Of a stretch of DNA of 64,000 bases, positions 46,001-59,723 are shown one piece after another (positions within the stretch are counted from its first letter, which is position 1; each line of letters begins with the position of its first letter). The DNA comes from Mytilus californianus (Eukaryota; Mollusca; Bivalvia; Mytilida; Mytilidae). Made by a program: the position numbers and the translations under genes. Where the stretch lies: NCBI RefSeq assembly GCF_021869535.1, contig NW_026262679.1, positions 82,581,143 to 82,645,142 on the forward strand. Reading direction: 5' to 3'. The notes beneath the pieces are model-generated. The model did no database searches and was not told where the DNA came from. It saw only the letters and a program-made list of their open reading frames with translations.

Positions 46001-48063
46001 TTTATTTACATCATACTTATCCCACTTGATATTGATGAATTCTTCAACATATTTTGCTTATTTATATAAACCCATAGATATGAATTAACTTATCTCATCT
46101 TCAATATGTTTACCAAAGATTCTGTACATATATCTAGATGTGTTTGTTAACTATGAATATTGTACGAATATATGTTTTCGTACATATTAACTTAAAGTTT
46201 GTTAGCTATGAGCATTGTCTTCATGATCTTCAAGAAAGCAGGGCTTGTGTTCATTTTTTAGCAACTGCCTGACAAAACTTCCTCATTTGACATTTTATCT
46301 ACTAACTTTTTTAAGTTATCTTTTTCTCTGGATTCTCAACTTATAACATCTGTCTATATTAAAAAAGCAAAATATACCAGAAAAAAGGATAAATACCATA
46401 AATAAAAAAGCTTGACCCTGAGCCCAAGATATGCACAAAAACCCCCAAACAAAAACTGGTAAGCCTGAAAATAATCATATGTATCCCTAAAAAATCATTG
46501 AGTAGAAAATTTGAACATCATCTATCTCATTTTTTGATCTTTTTGCTTTTCATTAACATTTATCTATTGATAATTGTGAAACACTAGTTTTTCTTGGCCA
46601 TACCATGAATTTTTATGGCGAAATATATTGTACACATCTTCAATTGCTTCTCCTTCATTTGCATAAATTATTTGCTGCTTGGCATTAACTAACAACAATC
46701 ATTTGTCAATGACAAAGTATCATCCAGACAAAAATTTTTTCACAAACAATGAGAATTGGTAAGTAAATTAATAGATTTACCATATATACTGTATATTTAT
46801 CCTAAAAGACAAGAGTGCGGCCTGTGTTTCACAAAAAAGTTTTGGGACCAAAATTGTTCGTAAGTATACCGAATTGTTCACGACTTATAATCAGCCACAC
46901 CACCAATACTCCAATTCAAGATTAATAAACAATTTTGAAAAAGAAAGAGAAATTATGCAAAGTTTTGATCTTTCTTAAAAAATTTGAAAAACAGGCGTTC
47001 TGTTCCAGGTGCGGATGTCAGTGAGGTATAGAATTACATCAAGGACAGAACTAATGGTTTCATTCAGGAAAAAACACACTGTTTTTTTGTAAAATTTGCG
47101 TGAAAGATAACTGCCAGATAAATTTCTGTGTGATCTGTGTTTTAAATGTGACATTTCCCAGGTATCCCACGATAAGACACCATTCTAAGGATGTATGGAT
47201 CATGAGAAGAGTCAACGTTTTATCGCAGGAGCGTGTCCGCATCAATGAATGAAGTATCTGCCAGCCAGGCTTGTGTCATGTACTTATTGTTTTGCCAACA
47301 GTTGTCTTTAGAAGGGTTACTGTGGGTCATGAATAATGAGGTTACTGTTAGTTTTAAATGAAATTCATTCACGTCTTGATTTGATAACAGACACCATTTC
47401 CTGTCACAGGCTCATAGCGGTAACCTACACTTGATTCATCGTCGCCAGTTTTATATGAATTTGAAATTTTTCTTTGTATTGTTTCACCCACCACAATGAA
47501 CATGAAAAGAATATATATGATGCAACAATTAAATAATCTAGTTTAGCAATTATTGGGACAAAACAAATTATCTATGCTTGCTATATTTTTGCCGTGCATG
47601 TAAACTCATCTATCTGTGTTGAATTAAAATATATCTGACTTAAAGAATAGTTGCTTTAGTAGGAGGAAATGTATTTGAGTTTTTATAAGATTTATGTATT
47701 TTTATCTTAATTTACCACTTGAGAAATTATAGACCTAGTCACAAATAATTGGATAATCTTTATAAACGTCTTTGTCAGCGATGCTATAAAAGGACATACA
47801 AAGCGATACAATGAGTGACACCATCAGCCCACAGCTGAAATACTCAGCATATATCAAAAGTCTTAAGTAAGATCCCAATGCAGCTTTGTACTTTTATTTT
47901 AGTGTGAGAACGTAACTTTAGTATGACAAAAGTACAAAAGTCATCCCTGGTCTTGTAATTGATTAAATAAGAATTTTTTCCAATTGTAGTGTCTAGTTAA
48001 TACCAAAATACATTTTCTATTCCGTTTTAAATGTATTTGTATATTTGTATACATGTATATTTC

Positions 48064-48090
48064 TGATAAAATATTTGATTTGATTTGATT
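48064..48090 (+). repeat. Possible LINE 3' tail
   Basis: 'tgataaaatatttgatttga' continuing as (TTGAT)n, the form of a short-repeat LINE terminus. No coding remnant upstream. Confidence 0.3.
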
Positions 48091-48146
48091 ATTAAAACCA
48101 AAATACCAATTTCATTTTAGATCAAACTGTCCCCTCAATTCTACAT

Positions 48147-48398
48147 TCAGCAGAAGATAGCACTCAGTAACAAATATTTTATCTGTTGTAATCTATCATT
48201 TCCTGTTTTGACATGGAAGATGAAAAATCTACAAGTCCTTTCTTCTATCAATAAACAAATATCTTCTACAGATTTAATGACAGTAATTGGCTTTTTGACA
48301 TACTGTGCTAATATCTGATGGAATTCCCTAAGGCATTTCTCTTGCATGGAGTTATGATTCTCCAATTTGTAGGTGACATTCCGAAGATTCTCTTTTTT
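48147..48398 (-). other. Unrecognised open frame, 83 codons, possible pseudogene fragment
   Basis: Open on the minus strand from after a TAG (48401-48399) to the stop at 48147. The reading contains N-L-R-N-V-T-Y-K-L-E-N-H, E-F-H-Q-I-L-A-Q-Y-V-K-K-P-I-T and I-C-L-L-I-E-E-R-T-C-R-F-F-I-F-H, which looks like a folded helical protein and not random AT-rich translation. No ATG occurs before the internal Met. Family not recognised; likely a relic. Confidence 0.3.
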
Positions 48399-49981
48399 CT
48401 ATTTCTTCACACTCTCTAATAGTTTAATGTATTTCTATTGGTTGTAGGTATGATTTGAAGCTTTGTGAGTCGGAAGAAATCCCGCCATATGTCTGTCATA
48501 CTGCATTAAACAAATACCATATGATAACTAGAAACATGTGGTGGAAAAAAAAACATTTCGGAAGGAGACATATATTTGTGTGCATTTTGAATGACAAGTT
48601 GAATGGCACCTCTCAAAAATTTCTACGATTGTCAAGCTGGCATCTATATGTTCCTTTTCCACTTGTACCCTTCATGCACAAGTAGACATTAAGAACTAAT
48701 TTCCGCTAAGATGTGCTTGAATTATTACATAAACTACGAATGATATTGTCATATTGGCTTCTTATGCCATTATGACACACCGTTTTCTTACAGATGATGT
48801 TTTTTGTTGGAATTTTATTACAGTTTTACCAATCAAATAAAGTACAATCATGGTAATTAAACTTACGTAAAATTCCAAATGTCACCCCCACCATTAAACT
48901 GTAAGGTGTTATTGTGTTTTTACCTAGGGTGGTGTGTCACATGGAACTCTTGCCAAAATAACAGATATTTTTTTTCCAAATTTATGAAAATTTTCAAGCT
49001 TAATTTCTCTCGTTTTTCCTTTAAAAGTTTAAAATATACTTCTTAGGCGTTTGAAAGTTTATTTCCTTCAACAATAACCAAATCAAAAACAATTTAAAAT
49101 CTCAGAAACAGTTCAATTGTTGTAAAACTCGCTAAAGTTCCATATAATTGTCAACCTCCATTAAATATCAGCTATAAAACATAATGTATTACAGATAATA
49201 CTTATTGATTCCATTGTCATTACATGATTAAAGGAAACTAAAAAAGAAGGCTAACGACACATATGACATTTAGCTGACACCGGGACTAATTCCCCAACAC
49301 TTTTACTAATTCTATCACAATAGTATTAAATTAGATTGATTAAGTTCCGCGGTGACATTACAATTAGCCTTTTGTCTCTGGATGGGGACAATTCAATAAA
49401 AAAATTGTGTTGCGACTATTTTCTTGTAATCAGATGAATGTATCATGCGGTTTGGCTGGAAATTCATGGTTAATTTATTACGTTGACACACGACAAGCAC
49501 AGTAAATGACTATTTGCTTGTAGCCAGATAGTCAAATTAGTGCTAAATATATTTTCCATCACTTTTGTCAATAAAGTGACAATTTCAACCCAGGAGAGTT
49601 AGTATTGCGTCAATACATTTTTTAAAGCTATCATGTCCTTGGCCTTTTAAAAACAACTTCTTATTTATTTTTTCCTTCCTTTTAACAAACCATATTTAAT
49701 AACATGATACAAAACTATTTAAAAAAATATATACAAGTTGATCAAATTATATTGCAATAGTTATCTCCCCTTAATCCATATCTGAATATGGTGTTATTTT
49801 TTTTTTCTTCATTTCATTTTCTGGAACAGTATGATAGTTTTTGCCCCTACAACCCCTCATAGACAATTAAACCATCTTTCAAGAGAATTAACCAAGCCCT
49901 AGTTGACTTTAATAAATTTTAAAGACGGGCAATTTAATAAGAATTTTAACTTTTTAACCTGAGTCTGATCGATAAATAAGA

Positions 49982-50404
49982 ATGTTTCCAGCAATTATTG
50001 AAATACTAAAAAATATCGTAATATTTGTGTTAAACATATCAATCAAGAAGATATGCCTTAAATTAATCAGAAGAATCCCTCAGACAAATAATTTTTGGTT
50101 GATAAAAGACAACTTGTCAGCCGTCACGACCAAGCTTCTAATTAATCTCAAAAAAGGAAATCAACTGTGCTGTGTTGATTTGACAAAAATAATTACCTCA
50201 CATAAATGTAAGCAAGATAGAAAATTTGCTATATTAGTTAGCAGTAACTGTTCTGTCAAAACTGATGACCCTATTTTGATAAATAGCTTGTCATTAGAGA
50301 AAATCGACAGTCAGAATTCGGGGTTCAAACTTGGCAAATGTGATCGGCAAACACCGTGTGACATTATAGAGACAAATGTAACCAAGAAATACGCACTGAA
50401 TTAA
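49982..50404 (+). other. Unrecognised 140-codon open frame inside the intron
   Basis: Starts at ATG 49982, stops at TAA 50402-50404. N-terminal ~30 residues are hydrophobic/basic; the rest is Lys/Ile/Asn/Ser-rich with several Cys. No domain recognised, no promoter or splice context evident. An open run this long is uncommon at this base composition but possible in 64 kb, so I do not call a gene. Confidence 0.2.
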
Positions 50405-53042
50405 GCCGTGTAGATATTTTATCGAGATTAATCAAGCGATATGATTGAAATGATATTTTCCTACACTGTCTCATTAGTGCCGATTGTAGCATTTCGTCCA
50501 TAAGCAGCGCAGCGAAATGGATTGTCATTGTCTTTTGCGGATCATTTACGTAAATTGATGCTCAAATCATTGCCTTCCTCATTCTGCCAAACAAACAACA
50601 CAGACAAATGTTTTACACTTTTTGCTGTTTGCTTTTTAATCCAATAGAATTTGACAAGAAAGGCAGCACTTAGAAATGGGTTGACTCAAGAAATTGTAAT
50701 AATGAAAGACAAACATTAGCTGTCAATTGTCAATGAATTTAATTAACTCTTATTTATGAATTAACTCTTCATCCCATTAACTCAAGTTTTTCTCTTTATA
50801 TAAAAGATGCTCTTCAAGACATGAATAGAAAACACTGCATGAATTAAACGAGGTCTTCTTAAACGTTCTTCTTAAACATTGGCACCATTAACTATCCTGT
50901 TGAGTACATTGTCAATGAGTTACAAATGACAAGCTTCGGAGCTCTTTCCCTTATGATAATATAGTATTGGTTTTAAAATGATTTGCTGTAATAAAATGCA
51001 ATTTTATTATGAAATATCATTGGGATAATCTGCACTAATCTTTTGTAACAAATACACGCAAAAATCATTGATATCTGACATATGTATTGGTTGAGAGAAA
51101 ACTTTTTAGAATAATATCCAGTTTGCTCCTAGCCAGAAAGTCTAAAAAGCAGAAGAATAAAGTCAGCAATAAAATCAAAGTGAGGCTGAAATGATTGGGG
51201 TGCCAAAATCATGTTACTTTAATATTAGCTGATTTTGAACAAAAATGTAAGTTCAAGTCAATATAACCTGGAATGGTGAAATTATTCTATTTTTTTTTTT
51301 AATGCCTTGCCACATGTGAGTCAATTAAATTTGCAATCACTCATATGTACTTGACAAGATAAAACTGTGCCTCAGTGGACTTATAATAAAGATCCAAAGC
51401 TGTTAATTCATATCCCACTATTCAGAATAACAGAATAGTTTTATTGAGCCGAGAATGATGAATGTAAAAACAAACAATGACAACACAGGACAATCTAAAT
51501 GTCTCTTGTTTACATATATGAAGTGTATATATTTGTCGTTGCTGGAATCACTAAGATATTGATTCCAATCTTTGATTTTCCTTTGTTTGTGACAAGATAT
51601 GGCGACAAATCTGCTGTATTCCCATATCTAGTATCAATAGAGCTAAAAATGACGTAAAATTATTAAAACACTACGGGTTTTATCTATAATAAACTTCTAT
51701 ACACAGAAATCTGTTCATAATCAATCAATTACTCTAGAAGAAATTGATAAGTTTGAAAAACGCTATGTTACAGTATCAAGCAAATTGATTGATTCATTGT
51801 TGTTTGGTTAAAATCCAGTGGCAAATATTTCATGCATGTTCAGGATCAGAACAAATTAACGATAAATATAATAGGTAATTCCTGTAATAAGGCTTGTCAT
51901 TGATAATGGTCATGGAATTAGGACTTCCACTGGAAAATGAGGGTATATAGGATACAGATAGAAATTTAGCCTTGAAACAGACCACCCGCTGACCTCTCAA
52001 AGAGTTGAACACTTGTGGGCACTTAATACTTGATAAAAAAAATATATAATTTTTTATATAAAATTTCCCAAATATCTTTTAATAATAATAGATTCAAATT
52101 CTACTTTTCATTGATTCTATTTTAGGATTTACTAGTCCATTCTGTATTACAAGTTCTGTTTACATCAATGTGGTATTCAGTATGAAAACGCATCCTAAAC
52201 TTAACAAGACCTATTCAAACATATCTATCAGGTAACCTACTGTGTGGCCTAATTAATGAAAAATAGACTTTATTTTGCAGAGTTATAATAGTTAATCAAA
52301 ATTTGTGAATTTAAAAAAATAAAAAAAGAAATCTGAATACAACTCGCACTTGAGTTTTCACATCATTTAAATTTGTACTGACATTATTTGACTCCGCAAA
52401 AACCACAAAAATATACATGTTAAGAAAAAAATTCAAAAAATGCAGATATCGTAATATGTTTTTTTTTTTGCTCCTCAGTCCTGTTTGTTATTTGTAATGA
52501 AATTTTTATAAAACCCTCTTTTACCAAAATGTTCGACATGATGTAAATGTGAATCAGAATATAACTTCTTAAAATATTTCATCAACTGAAAAATATTCTC
52601 ATTTCACAAAATCTTATGGCTATTTGATATTATTTAGAAACATGACTGTTCTAGAAAAACTTTGGAAAGAGAAATTGAGAATCAGGTTGCAGTTATTTTC
52701 TGATAATAAAATCTTTGTGACATGGGCATGACAGTTATCTGTAAATTTATACTGAATTATTACATTATATTTGTTATATTTGTCAATAGCAGTACTGTGT
52801 TACAAACACGAGATTTTTCACACAACTATTTTGATAAAAAGTTTTTCATTTCGTGACTTTTCATGAGTAAGACGCTTTATTGTCATGTCATGAGACTGGT
52901 AAAATACTTGATATTTGACATAATGAATCTTTTGTAATAAAATATTGCTGACAACAAACAGTAAAAGAGCACACCCTAAAATGAAAATGGCGTGGACTTG
53001 AATGTCTCTGAGTCAGTTAACTTTGAAAAAACATAAATGACC

Positions 53043-53123
53043 ATTACTAGTTGTTAATTTCTGTGTCATTTGGTCTCTTGTGGAGAGTTGTCTCATTGGC
53101 AATCAACCACATCTTATTTTTTA
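53043..53123 (-). repeat. ~80-bp mussel dispersed repeat (same as 9011-9101)
   Basis: 'gttaatttctgtgtcatttg', 'gtctcttgtggagagttgtc', 'tcattggcaatc' and 'ccacatctta' match 9026-9101 with only a few changes. Confidence 0.8.
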
Positions 53124-53992
53124 TATTATACAATAATTTTAAATTTAAATTTAAATTTAAAATTTGTCAGTACAGTTTGAATTAATGACTACTACTAAGG
53201 GGTGTTTAACGACCTTGACTACCCATAAGGGTCCGCACACAGTGTATCAATGAGGAATTACATTAATAACTACATTGACTGGTTAACCTGTTCTAAGTTT
53301 ATAAAAACAAAATAAAAACCATTCAAAAACTCAAAAACGTTAAGGCATTTTCCCAAGAACATTAGCCTTGTCAAAATAGAGGCTGTACCTTGACAAAAGA
53401 AGCAAATTAATGTCCCAGGGTACCAAGGTTAATCTGTGGACACACCATTCATAATTCATTCCAAATGTGCTTTTAATTTGGACATAAGCCATGTGTTAGT
53501 TCTTCATGGGAAACTACTTAAGAAGCCTGATGTCAAAGGGGACATTCCCTGTTGTCAAGGTTACTGGTTGACAAATCTCAACATGTGACACATATCAAAA
53601 ACTGTTGAAAGCAAACTAACCATATCTTTGTTTTTATTGAGGCCATGTGGTGTTCTGTGTGAGAAAATTTTGCTTCTGTAGCAAATTTCCATTTTAAAAT
53701 TGTCCATAAATTGCTGACTTCTGGTTTTTGACTGACAACTGATTACTAGATAAACCACAAAAATGACACTTTTCAACTCCCAGGAATATACAATGAAAAT
53801 GTGAGATAGATATTAGATCTGACTAAATGACTTTTGTTCTAATAAAAGAGTTATGGTCCTTTAAAACATACTTCATTGTCAATTTGACTTTTCAATTATT
53901 GCCAGAAAAATAAAAAGTTGACTTGTATGTTTTATGACCTACTGGTCAGCATTAAGACAATGAAAACAAGTGAAACTGCAGTAGCTCACTGA

Positions 53993-54204
53993 TGATACCC
54001 CCAGCCCAAATATGCATTTGTTGTTGAGTGATGAATCTGAAAACGCATCACACAGTATAGCTGACTTATATAAACCCTGAAACCAAATTTCAGAAATACT
54101 TATGATGTAGTTCCTGAGAAAGATGCGACGAAAAATATTCATGGGACGGACGGACGGACAGAGGTAAAACAGTATACCCCCACTTTTTTAAAGCGGGGTA
54201 TAAT
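53993..54204 (+). mobile_element. Element G: minimal element with one internal unit
   Basis: Left 'tgatacccccagc' and right 'gcggggtataat' are short inverted repeats (tacccc/ggggta). A 'gacggacggacggaca' run lies at about 54146-54163, just before the right end. Only one unit of ~140 bp is inside ('atataaaccctgaaacc', 'gatgtagttcctgagaaag'). The layout is that of elements B, E and F reduced to one unit. Confidence 0.7.
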
Positions 54205-54506
54205 GAAATTTGTAACAAGTTAATAGTTGATTTGTATGATTTATGCATAGACAGCATAAAGTCAATGAAACAAATATAATGATCTTACATTAAAATTTGT
54301 TTGCTTGAGGCAAAAAGTGTGTGTGAATGGTCAATGAACCCCAGGAAAAAGAAATTTTAGTACAAACATAGCTGCAAAATTAAAAATTATTTACCATATT
54401 CTTTAAAACTTCCTTTTATTAAAAAACAACAATAATGACCATTTCTAATTATCAAAATTAATAAAAAAGAAAGATAAAACCATGTAAACAGTGCAATCAC
54501 TTTTCA

Positions 54507-54522
54507 CCCCCCCCCCCCCCCC
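54507..54522. repeat. Poly-C tract, 16 bp
   Basis: Uninterrupted run of 16 C, rare in such AT-rich DNA. No gene context other than the intron. Confidence 0.9.
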
Positions 54523-57214
54523 AACACTAATTTTTTTTGAACCAAGATGTCCACCTTAAACCATTATTTTAATACTCACCAAAACAGTCTTTATACACAT
54601 TAACCTTTACATGTACATCAATCCATTGTTTTTGATGCTAAGCATGCAAAAGTAAAAGGGGTCAAGGGTTGTTAACAAAAAATAAAGACAGAATCAAATT
54701 TCCAAAATGGAAATACTTTTCAAGTACTTTTAGATGTTTTTGATTAAAATTTGTCACATGAGAACCAACGAAACTGAGACCTGATACCATCATGAGGCTG
54801 ATTTTGTAAATTTCCTGTCTTTGTGGGATATCCCATGACAAAGTTATTTTCTTCAGAGGTCATCTGGGTCAATAAACCAAAAACATCAGATTCTGTCAAT
54901 TTGAAAAACAGTAGGTGACATGGTAGAAAGTCTCTGGGGATTTTTATAATGCTTTTTGTATGTCACTGCTAAACAAAAATTGGTGGGAAAATACTAAAAT
55001 CAGAATGAAAAACACATGTCCCATATTTTCCTGACAAACAGAAATTATCAGCATCATAATTCAATGGAGGTGACAAGCATTTTAAAGCTTTTAATACCAA
55101 AAAAGATAAGAAAATCCATAATCATTTTAAATGGTGGTATTATGTTTATTAAAATAATCTAAATGAATCCCGGATTACGCAACAAATGTGTCACTTTTCT
55201 CTTTAGATAATGTCCTTCCCTTGTCCATAGTGTCTTTATTCAAACGTATTGAACACCCAGAAATAACAATTGATCATGTTCAAAACAGTTTTTGTTAAGA
55301 AACATTTCCCAAATCAATAAATCGGCTATATTTAAATGTCACAATGTTTAAATATCATAAACTATTGTGTCCCCTGAAACGGCAGATTTTCAATAGCTTT
55401 TGCTTTTTGTCAAGTATGGTCGATAAATGACTCTTTTAACTTATGCGACAGGAAACATGGCTCTCAACAGAACTTTGGAACCATAAACTTTAACAGTTAG
55501 TGTCCTCAAAGACTTATTGAAATATTGGTTCTCGAAAACAACTTGAATAATGTTCCCATAACACTTGAAAGATTTGTGAAAATGCATCAATATATTTCAT
55601 TTTCCACTAAGATTCAAAGTCTTGGAGGAGACAGGGCAACAGGAACTTCTATGTTGACATAAAACTGAAAGTGATTGGAAAATTATACAGTGTAAGGTTT
55701 ATAAATTTTTCCCAGACATTTATGGAAACTAGAAATGTTGTTTCACAACATTGCACAAATAGTTGCACTTCACCATTTTCATGGAAAAAAAAATATTTAA
55801 AAAGTCTTTTTGCATACAAAGATCAAATTTCAGATAAAACTATTCTGGAAAATTTAAAATTTAAAATTTTGCAATTTTGGTTTGGTACTGCAAATAGATT
55901 GACTTTGTGAAAGTGATAACTTTTTTGAAGAGGATTTCCTCCCCCCCCCTTCCCCCCATATTTCTTTTTCAAGGAAAACACTTTTCAAATCAATAATCAA
56001 TCTGCCTGCCACCTTCCAGTTTAAACATCCACATTGAGATTTGCCAACCCACACAATAATAGACAAGAGAATTTTTAGTGAGTTTGACAGAATCATGACG
56101 AAATAAAACACTGGTATAAAGATATGCTTTTATAAATTAATTGCAAAAATTATCAAAGTAAATTAAGCCTTGCATGTTCTGTGCTCGCTGAATTTTAAAT
56201 GTCACACATCGAGTTTCTGTTTCAAACATAATAAAGATAAGCCATTACCATAAAAGGACATCAGGGATTTATGTATTACGACCATTTTTATTAATTTTTG
56301 CTCTTATATCTTCCGTTTTTTTCATAAATTGTGTGAAAGTGATATAAAAATTATCGAAAGACATCATTTTACTTTGAGATAAGTTTTATGTCTTGGTTTT
56401 AGAGAAAGGATGTGACACATTTAAGTTTTATGTCATACTTAAAGATAATCTCTTAAAGTAAACGTCTTTGAAGCTGGTGTCAATTAATCTGATAATTGCC
56501 TTTAATTTACTAATCGGTGTCATTTATTTTATCATATTATGACAGAAATGGGACTGTTAAAAACTATAATCATTTTTGCACGCTTCCTGTCAATTTTCAT
56601 ACCAAAGAAATTTATTCATGGTTTTCATAATTTTATGCAACAAATCTATGGACATGTTTTACAGAGAAAAGATAAAATTCAAAATAAATTTTCTGCAAAA
56701 TAAATAAAATTAGATTTTGCTGGCACTAAAACAAATTGGTTTTAATGAAAATTTAATGCAAATTTTTAGAAAGACTTGGGTTTTATTTTTTTGTTGGCTT
56801 ATATTTTAACAAATCATTTAAAGAGAACCTTTGACATGAAAATTAAATCCTTGAAAAAACTGTTATATTATCAAATTCAAATTACACCAAATAAAGGGCA
56901 AATGGAATTTTCAATTAACAAATACAATGACTGAAAGTTACATAAACAGTAAATGCATGTACAATCAATAGTGACTAATAATTACAAAATTGTAATTAAG
57001 ACATTTCCACAGCCAAACTTTCATTCTATTAATAAAGAAAACCAAGGAAATGACAAAACCAACTCACACTTATAAGTCAAGCTAAAAAGCAAAGTGGAAC
57101 GAAAAATGCAAACTTAAATAACTTTTGCAACCTACCCATGACCAAACTGATCTTTATATTTATCAGTATCTGACTTGGCTTTATAGCCACCAACAATTTG
57201 ACAAGTGGTAGATA

Positions 57215-57579
57215 GATATAAGAAGATGTGGTATGAGTGCTAATGAGACAACTCTCCATCCAAGTCAAAACTTATAAAAGTAAACCATTATAGGTCAAAG
57301 TACGGCCTTCAACACGGAGCCTTGGCTCACACCGAACAGCAAGCTATAAAGGGCCCCAAAAATTACTAATGTAAAACCATTCAAACGGGAAAACCAACGG
57401 TCTAATCTATATAAAAAACGAGAGACGAGAAACACTTATGAACCACATCAACAAACGACGACTACTGAACATCAGATTCCTGACTTAGGACAGGTGCAAA
57501 CAATTGCAGCGGGTTTAAACGTTTTAATGGTACCAAACCTTCACCCTTATCTGAAACAATAGTGTAACATCACAACATA
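57215..57579 (+). repeat. SINE-like mussel repeat family 1, full-length copy
   Basis: Starts 'gatataagaagatgtggtat' and ends 'gtgtaacatcacaacat', 365 bp, collinear with 16441-16806 and very similar. It carries the 3' module 'ttcctgacttaggacagg' with 'gcagcgggtttaaacg'. Confidence 0.88.
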
Positions 57580-59597
57580 GAAAAACACACTATAAAATAT
57601 CAATTGAAATGGCTTTACTCAATCAAAAGGCATGGGTTTAAAAAAAAAAAAGTGTGTTCAAACTGTTAAGATTTTTTTTTGTCCCAAAATTACTCTTTTT
57701 TCCAAACTTTTTATAATAAAAAATAGATGTGTTACTGCAGACTTCTGCTGACCTAATTATACATTGAAAAAAAATCCTCATCTGATTTATATTATCAACA
57801 CCCCTTAAAAAGGAAATGGTTAGTGCTTAAGGCCACCAGGTAAATAAATGCATTTGAATACAATTGAATATAAATCAGATTTTTTGAAGAAAAATTGCCT
57901 ATATAAAATTACATCAGACCTATTCTAAATCATTTCTTTCAAATACTTTCTCTTAGTTTTGAAGACTCAAGGGACTAAGGGACTATGATCCCTAACATCT
58001 TCCATCATAAAAGCCTCGTCTCTCTGTGTGATTTATGAACACCATAAATTAATATTTCATGAATAAATTCCCAAACACAAAGGAATATTTCAAATTTGCA
58101 TTACTGGTCTTAAATTGGATTTTAAATGGTTCCATATGTAATACAAACAGTTAAACTATTTGTGTGACTTGGTTTCTCCAATGTCTCCATTTTCAGCGAT
58201 GCTATGATAGTATAACAAGGCCATTGATCTTTATTTAATGATCGTGGAGCTTCCAAAGGGACGTTAGCAATCTCCTACATTGATCAAATACAATAATAGC
58301 TAACTATTTTGCTGATTCTCTAAACATTAAAATAATATTAGCTCATATTAACTGGATTAGTTTAATAGCTAACTCCACTGGTAAAGGACTTTATTTATTT
58401 TGTTCTATTTAACAAGAGAAATCAGCTAAAAGCTTGTCTGCAAATTGTCAATTTGTTCTTATTTAATTTAAGGGAAAGTAGTTTTCATTTTATTTCAATG
58501 TCTAGTTTTATTTGACATCTTTGTACTGAATCAAATTAGAGTTAAAGACTTAAAAGAAGGACTTATAGTATCAGATTACTAATTAATCATTTACCATACA
58601 AAAATGAAGCAAAGATTATATACAATGCATGTTTAATCTTTTAATTGGTTTGTGTTTTTGGGTTGCTGTCAAACATGAGAATTTGAAATACAGAAATCTC
58701 TGTGTTGTTGACTAATTCATTCTGTTTACCACATTGACAATATTTACTCATATAGATTGTGAATAACAACTGCACATTAATCTGTGCTCTGTTGTCTTCG
58801 ACCCTTTATAATTAAGTGGAGCAGGAATTTCTTACCCTCAAGAGTTCACCCCTGTTTTTGTTGCTCAATCTTAAGTTTTGTAAGTAGATACGCTTTGTAA
58901 ACTGTTGCACAAATTTTTAGCTGTTGTTATTTTGGCCATGGTTATATCTGTTTTTATTTGACTAATGGTTTTTGAATGCCCCCAAAATATAATCCTCCCC
59001 CTTTTAAAGGGTATGACTGCTCCAAAAAATGTTGGCATAGAAGCACTGATTGGAAAATTCAGCAAGCAATATGATAAAAGAGAAAGGTTTTACTGTAAAA
59101 AAACACTCCTTTTTAAAATTTTACAGGTTATTAACCTAAAAATAAGTGATTGTCAGTTATCATGTCCTACAGTTCTCTAAAATATTTTAGCAGGCATACA
59201 GCTGACAGCGGAAAACACCTGGAAATCTCTTTAGTTTTTCTGCATAAACATGATCACATCTTATAAATTTGAAGGAAGATGTTATAAATATGACATCAAA
59301 GACTTCAGCATAATTGTCGAGTAATAAAAAAATTTCTGATATTTCTCCAGTTTGAAGTAGTTGACTATTGAAGACATCTGTGACTGATGTTCCAGCACAC
59401 TTAACAGTTTACAATGATTTAGTGATGGTAGGGTAACTCAAGATACTGATAATGGTTCCACAAATTATACTTACTTACTGAACTAGTAGTTAAATATCAA
59501 TGAAAATCCATTAGTACAAAATGGTTGCCATTCCATGAATGACTAAATGTAACCCTCTCTGAGATTCTTGTTTGAAAAAAGATTCACCTTTGCTTAA

Positions 59598-59645
59598 GTA
59601 CTAAAAGGCAAGTATTAGGTACTAAAAGGCAAGTATTAGGTACTA
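59598..59645. repeat. 21-bp tandem duplication
   Basis: 'gtactaaaaggcaagtattag' occurs twice in perfect tandem, followed by the start of a third copy ('gtacta'). Confidence 0.85.
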
Positions 59646-59689
59646 ACTATTGGGAATGTAAACTACAACTGTCAAATCATACTCAGTGT

Positions 59690-59723
59690 CCCCCCCCCCC
59701 CCCATAATTTTTTTTTTTTTTTT
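59690..59723. repeat. Adjacent poly-C (14) and poly-T (16) tracts
   Basis: C at 59690-59703, then 'ataa', then an uninterrupted T run at 59708-59723. Confidence 0.85.
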
